Positions 9,401-13,161 of a DNA stretch of 13,161 bases are shown here, piece after piece. Made by a program: the position numbers and the translations under genes. The stretch comes from Ectocarpus siliculosus (taxonomy: Eukaryota > Sar > Phaeophyceae > Ectocarpales > Ectocarpaceae). How positions within the stretch are numbered: the first letter of the stretch is position 1; every line of letters starts with the position of its first letter. Where the stretch lies: contig FN649726.1 of the NCBI GenBank assembly GCA_000310025.1, positions 3,000,255 through 3,013,415 on the forward strand, given 5' to 3'. The notes below the pieces were generated by a model. That model had not been told where the DNA came from, searched no databases, and saw nothing but the letters and a program-made list of their open reading frames with translations.

Positions 9401-12400
9401 GCCTGTTCGCGGGTTCCACACACCCTTGATCGATTTTCGGAGCCCGATTTTTTAACGATGGATATAGAGGTCATGACCGCCGTGGGTCTGCTGAATTGAA
9501 TTCCCGATGTGACTATGGAGCGACGATACTGCTGCAGCAAGAGCTGTAGCAGAGGCGGGGATGAAGGCCGTCTGGAGGAAAGGAACGTCAGAATCGAAAA
9601 AATATACCAAGACGAAAAGGAAGGCGCTTCGCAGTTAGACGCTTTTCGTTTCGGTAGAATATTTTCATACCCCGAGCCACGCTTACGAAAAACACCTTTT
9701 TGCCCCATGACAACACCATTTTCACCAAAGGAGTGATTGCTGCGAAACGATGTCATGTTGTTGTAGCGGGTTTTTTTGTTTTTGTAGCTTCTTCGGCTGT
9801 CTCCCTTAACCTCCATCATGTCGTCGCGGGTCGTTGTTCTGTTCTTTTGATCCGCGGTTTGTTTGCTTGCTCCTTGGTCTCGTCTCGTCGTGGCCAGGTG
9901 AAGGACTTCGACGCGTCCAAGTACTTCTCCGCGAGGAAGAGCATGCGGAACAACGACAGGGTCACGCACTTCGCGGTGGCGGCGACGAAGCTCGCCATCG
10001 AGGACGCCGGCGTCGACGTCGCCGCTAGCGGAGAGCGGTGCGGGGTAATGGTGAGCTTGTCGTCGCCGTTGCTGCTGTGCTTTGTTGAGACGCGAGGTGG
10101 TTCGGGTTGTGGTTGTCCAGGTGTGCGAGGTGATCATTCTGACTTGAGGGCCGAGTTGATTTATTGTTTGGTGTTGAGTTACTGCTACGCTTATTTATGT
10201 GTTGTTGAAGGCGGGGTGATTCTGAGCTTGTCCTTTGTCCAGCTGAGAGGTGATGTACTGGGTTAGGGTCGAGTATGTTTGCAATTTGATGTTGTGCTGT
10301 GGGGTGATGGGATAGTGTCTTCGTGTTTTAAGTGAGGTCTTGATACGCGTTGCTGAGCCGGCAGCGAGCGACCGCGGCGGGCGGTCAACGGGGGGTAGGG
10401 GGGGGGGAGGAGGCGGGGCGAGGTCCTCGTGATCGTCGTCATCAATCATGATCGTCGCGGCCTCCGCTGTTTCTTTTCTTATCTTCGCATCCTTGTGCCC
10501 CCAAAAAAAAAGCGGGTGGGTGTGCGTACCGTTGGTGTCGCCATATTTCGTTGCTCGTTGTCTTGAAGCAAGCTATATGCGAAGTACGAATTTATTGTTT
10601 GGAACTTTAGTTCGATCGTTCGTCCATACGTTGTTGTTGTTGTTGTTGTTGTTGTTGCAGAACAATCCTTTCTGCTATTCGGCTGAACGATGCTCTTTCG
10701 GTTCGACCTGCTGTGTGTGTGTGTTTTGATTATTAGCATCGACCGCGCTAACCGGCTGACCAATGAAAAGACGTCAGTCTCAGTGCGGTTGAAAACACAA
10801 AATACTTCAATAGGCCATTAACTCGATGTGTCTGTGTGTGTGTTTGCCTCCAAACTCACACTGGGTTTCCAGGTGGGCTCTGCGTTCGGTGGCATGGACA
10901 CGTTCGAGAAGCAGACGCTCAACCTAGAGAACAAGGGCAAGGTGAGGCCGTACTGCTCCCCCCCCCCATTTATTCTGGAACGTAAAAGAAATTGGTACAT
11001 TCCAGGGGAGTAAGCAAGCAGCGTGTGTTGACAGGAGCTGGGATCGTGGTTGTTCCAATCCTCCAGAGCGAGATGCGTCCGGGTGCCCTTTCTCTTTTTT
11101 GGTCTACTGTATCAAATGTTGTTTTCTTTTTCCCCACGACCTCTTCCTTTCGCTCTCTCGTTTTCTCTTGTCCTATTCTGTTTTCCCCCCCACACACACC
11201 CCTTGGCCTCTCTTTTTTCTCTTCTCTGATTTTCCTCTCTCGTTCTTTTTCGTCTGTTGTTCCTTTCGTTGCGCGGCGGGTCGGACCGGGGACACTCTAC
11301 CCCGCCTACCCCGCCAACAGGTGTCACCTTTCACGATCCCGGCCCTCCTGGGCAACACGGCCGCGGGGGTGATCGCGATCGAGACGGGGGCCAAGGGGCC
11401 GAACTTCGGCATCGTCAGCGCCTGCGCGTCGGCGACGCACTGCCTCGGAGAAGCGATGCAGGCCATCCGGGAGGGAGAGGTGAGCTGCACCCTGTCCTGT
11501 TTGGATTCCTCCCGTGCTGCCCGCGGCGGCGACGGTGTTGAGCCCCACCCCCCACACTGATGCATGGTCAATGATGACCATCTAACCACACTCAAAACAT
11601 GAGAGATGCGCCTCCTGCTTGCGTGTGGTAAGTGTGCCTTGTCGCACGCATCTGCGGTCTTGTTTCGTTGTTGTCAACGATACTAATTTTTGTTTGTCAG
11701 TCAACGATCACCCGGTTTTTTGTCGTTAGTCAACGATTATAGTATTTGTGGTTGTCAACGATCCTAATTTCGTTGTTGCCAACGACCCTAATTTCGTTGT
11801 TGTCAACGATCCTAATTTCGTTGTTGTCGACGATCCTAATTTTTTTTGTGGTTGTCAACGATCCAATTTTGCTGTTGTCAACGATCCTAATTTCGTTGTT
11901 GTTAACGATCCTAATATTGTTTTTGTCATCGATCCTTGTTTGTTGTTGCCAACGATACTATTTATTGCTTTGTTTTGTGGTTGCCAACGATCCTAATTTG
12001 TTTGTGGTTGTCAACGATTCTCTTTGTGGTTGTCGACGATCCTATTTTTTGTTGTTGCTGACGATCCTATGTCATGTGTTGTGATTGTCAACGATCCTTT
12101 TTTTGGCTGTTGTCAACGATCCTCTTTTTGTTTTTGTGAACGATCCTTTTTTTGCGGTTTGTCAACGATCCTATTTTTGGTTGTTGCCAACGATAGTTTT
12201 TTTAGCTGTGACCAACGATCCTTATTTGGTTGTTGTCAACGATCCTTGTTTTTGTTGTTGGTCAACGATCGGTTCATTGTTGTTTGCCCGCGATCCTGTT
12301 TTTGTGGTTTTCAACGACCCTAATTACGTTGCTGTTGCCAACGACCCCCTTTGTTCTTTGTCTTGCCATGTTGTCAACGACTCGGGCGGGCGCCAACATC

Positions 12401-13161
12401 TGGACCTCCGGCGAATGAATCTTGTGCTGTCGGAACGTTCTCGGGACCGTTCTTGCAACCCTGGCAAAAAAAAAAATGAAATAAAAAAGGCGGACGTGAT
12501 GATCGCCGGCGGTGCTGAGGCGGCCATGACTCCCCTGAGTTTCGCGGGGTTCTGCTCCATGAGCGCGATGGCCACGGGCCACAATGACAAGTAAGAAGCT
12601 TGCCTGAAAGCTTGCCTTGCCGCCCGGACGGTACGGTACGGCGGTAGTATCGGTAAAATTGCATGGAGGACCTCGGGCAGCGTGACGCATGAGTCTATTT
12701 GGGGGGGGAGAGGGTCGTTGATTGGCCCTACTTGCTTTCGGATATTATTATATTATTATTCTGGTCCTTGTTTTTTCTTCTGCCTGAAAGTTGTTGCTTT
12801 TCTCTCTTCGTCCTGAAAGTCGCCAGGCCCTCCTTCTTTCGTCCCTCAGCAACATGTATAACACCAGAAAAATGGAGCATGAAGATGAGTGTAGGCTTGT
12901 GGGGGTCGGCAGCACCGAAACCCGACATTACAGCCGCAGAGCAGTAATAAGCTACTTTAGTTCTTCCGTTCCCTATCTTAAGGTGTGGTTCCTTGAATGT
13001 CACCGCCACCGCTATGTCTGTTAGGGGCAAGAACCACGCTCTCTTTCGCAAGCGATGCAAGCGTCGTCAATGATCAAATGCCAGGGCAAAGCAACAACGG
13101 AGTAAATACCCCCTACGCCCTGTGCCCCTCCCCCCCCCCCCCCCCCCCCCGGGGTGTGTTT
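6330..13161 (+). CDS. fabF: Plastid-targeted beta-ketoacyl-ACP synthase, FabF/KAS II type (3' end outside window)
   Basis: Join of 6330-6458, 8787-9038, 9898-10050, 10873-10941, 11321-11479 and 12490-12590, continuing past 13161. The enzyme condenses malonyl-ACP with an acyl-ACP in type II fatty-acid synthesis. After the presequence the protein runs TVVVTGLGVVSGVG, then LLKGESSINRVEGFDPERF, KDFDASKYFSARKSMRNNDR, CGVMVGSAFGGMDTFEKQ, VSPFTIPALLGNTAAGV, GAKGPNFGIVSACASATH and DVMIAGGAEAAMTPLSFAGF. This is the collinear N-terminal half of FabF. The nucleophile Cys of SACASA is residue 165 counted from the Met at 8871, close to Cys163 of E. coli FabF. The two His of the Cys-His-His triad are not in the window. 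Introns 1-5 are phase 0 and intron 6 is phase 2. A mitochondrial KAS was considered, but the presequence favours the plastid. KAS I versus KAS II cannot be settled from half the protein. Confidence 0.92.
6459..8786 (+). other. KAS intron 1 (2.3 kb)
   Basis: Bounded by GTAAGC and a CAG acceptor. It contains three tandem TTCATAC units at about 7316-7336, a CATATG doublet palindrome near 8570-8581 and a pyrimidine/C-rich stretch at about 8717-8763. Open frames at 7090-7506 (plus) and 7697-8362 (minus) have no recognisable family content and are taken as chance. Confidence 0.65.
8787..9038 (+). CDS. fabF: KAS coding exon 2: transit-peptide end and start of mature enzyme
   Basis: Read in frame from exon 1 it gives an Ala/Thr/Gly/Pro/Arg-rich, acid-poor segment (RGATAAGPTAAAAPTVRQ), then the conserved TDTVVVTGLGVVSG of the synthase, ending QIGSE at GAG|GTAAGC. 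The exact start is uncertain. The acceptor region reads AAGCAGCAG, giving in-frame starts at 8784, 8787 or 8790, and another CAG at 8841-8843 would start the exon at 8844. A model using only the ATG at 8871 would lose the targeting peptide. Confidence 0.8.
9039..9897 (+). other. KAS intron 2
   Basis: 859 bases between QIGSE and VKDFD, which adjoin in FabF proteins. It holds a strong internal acceptor-like site (TAATATTTTTTTAG at 9200-9213) followed by an open stretch to 9429 that is not part of the synthase. The real acceptor is GTGGCCAG|GTG. Confidence 0.8.
9898..10050 (+). CDS. fabF: KAS coding exon 3
   Basis: 51 codons from VKDFDASKYF to GERCGVM, including MRNNDRVTHFAVAATKLAIE, the helix that precedes the first Gly-rich VGSAFGG loop. 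The acceptor is CCAG|GTG and the donor ATG|GTGAGC, both phase 0. Confidence 0.93.
10051..10872 (+). other. KAS intron 3
   Basis: 822 bases. It contains (GTT)9 at 10630-10656 directly followed by GCAG, which makes a decoy acceptor, and a G-rich stretch at about 10378-10425. No coding content beyond exon read-through. Confidence 0.8.
10630..10656 (+). repeat. (GTT)9 microsatellite
   Basis: Nine GTT units followed by GCAG at 10657-10660 in KAS intron 3. The repeat acts as a T-rich tract in front of an AG, so it could be mistaken for a splice acceptor. Confidence 0.95.
10873..10941 (+). CDS. fabF: KAS coding exon 4
   Basis: A 69-base exon, 23 codons, encoding VGSAFGGMDTFEKQ and ending NKGK. The acceptor is TTTCCAG|GTG and the donor AAG|GTGAGG, phase 0 at both ends. 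It matches the FabF loop that leads into SPF. Confidence 0.92.
10942..11320 (+). other. KAS intron 4
   Basis: 379 bases, the shortest intron in this gene. It is dominated by a long C/T-rich tract from about 11087 to 11265 and ends GCCAACAG|GTG. Confidence 0.85.
11321..11479 (+). CDS. fabF: KAS coding exon 5 with active-site Cys
   Basis: 53 codons from VSPFTIPALLGN to AMQAIREGE. It carries GPNFGIVSACASATH, with the nucleophile Cys at codon 35 of the exon (11423-11425). The donor is GAG|GTGAGC. The conserved continuation, Ala-Asp-Val-Met, is the first thing in exon 6. Confidence 0.94.
11480..12489 (+). other. KAS intron 5
   Basis: 1,010 bases, most of it the minisatellite at 11661-12383. It ends with 11 A, then TGAAAT, then six A and G. 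This acceptor lacks the usual adjacent pyrimidine tract. Confidence 0.85.
11661..12383 (+). repeat. Degenerate minisatellite, about 28 copies of a 20-30 base unit
   Basis: By eye I count about 28 copies of a core GTCAACGATCC (variants GCCAACGA, GTCGACGA, GTCATCGA) in units resembling TTGTCAACGATCCTAATTT, separated by T-rich spacers. Early units (11761-11850) are close to 24 bases and translate as repeats of VVVNDPNF. Later units vary in length, break the frame and diverge, so this is intronic repeat DNA and not a coding repeat. Confidence 0.93.
12490..12590 (+). CDS. fabF: KAS coding exon 6
   Basis: 101 bases encoding ADVMIAGGAEAAMTPLSFAG, then FCSMSAMATGHND and two bases of the next codon, at the donor AA|GTAAGA (phase 2). 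The order fits the FabF segment after the nucleophile elbow. The following conserved Arg-Pro-(Phe/Trp)-Asp segment was not found before 13161. Confidence 0.92.
12591..13161 (+). other. KAS intron 6, incomplete
   Basis: At least 571 bases to the window edge. It contains a direct repeat AGCTTGCCT at about 12598-12606 and 12610-12618 and ends in a C run. No further synthase exon is visible in any plus frame. Confidence 0.75.
13130..13150. repeat. Poly(C) tract, 21 bases
   Basis: An uninterrupted C run close to the right edge, mirroring the run at 15-40. Its length is likely to be unreliable. Confidence 0.95.

Noticed and set aside
9238-10137. 299-codon minus-strand open frame
   Set aside because: It runs antisense through KAS exon 3, whose plus-strand identity is certain. 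The GC-rich exon keeps the opposite frame open, and the remainder matches no family I know.
11746-12594. Open frames reading as VVNDPNF or LLSTILI repeats, or their continuation into exon 6
   Set aside because: They are translations of the intron 5 minisatellite. Different frames give different repeats, and the units vary by non-multiples of three.

Overview
The window looks like nuclear DNA from a eukaryotic alga with a secondary, red-derived plastid. A brown alga (Phaeophyceae) or close stramenopile relative is the best guess. This rests on GC-rich coding exons split by 0.4-2.3 kb introns with GT-AG ends, many trinucleotide and homopolymer tracts, and a plastid fatty-acid gene whose first exon encodes a signal peptide ending in an Ala|Phe site, as in heterokont plastid presequences. 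No rRNA, tRNA, CRISPR array or complete transposon was recognised. The species is inferred, not shown.

Layout. (1) 1-909: a 26-base C run, then the probable 3'-terminal exon of a plus-strand gene encoding an unidentified acidic, Glu/Gly-rich tail. Its coding-like frame changes inside a GGA/GAG microsatellite. (2) 910-2069: a convergent gap with no gene found. (3) 2070-5845, minus strand: a complete five-exon gene for the small (sigma) subunit of the AP-1 clathrin adaptor. It encodes 160 residues and its first coding exon supplies only the ATG. (4) 5846-6329: a short divergent spacer, probably a bidirectional promoter plus both 5' leaders. (5) 6330 to beyond the right edge, plus strand: a beta-ketoacyl-ACP synthase (FabF/KAS II type) gene. 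Six coding exons are visible: a presequence exon at 6330-6458, then exons carrying the N-terminal half of the thiolase fold including the active-site Cys. The two catalytic His residues must lie beyond 13161. Intron 5 carries a roughly 28-copy minisatellite. The window ends in intron 6 next to a second long C run.

The two recognised genes are housekeeping: AP-1 sigma sorts cargo between the trans-Golgi and endosomes, and KAS extends acyl chains in the plastid. Head-to-head placement may co-regulate them, but no functional link is claimed. I found no new defence, mobile or biosynthetic system. The points of interest are gene structure (the detached presequence exon, the ATG-only exon, A-rich and tandem acceptors, AG|GT repeats at introns), the intronic minisatellite and the frame break in the upstream gene.
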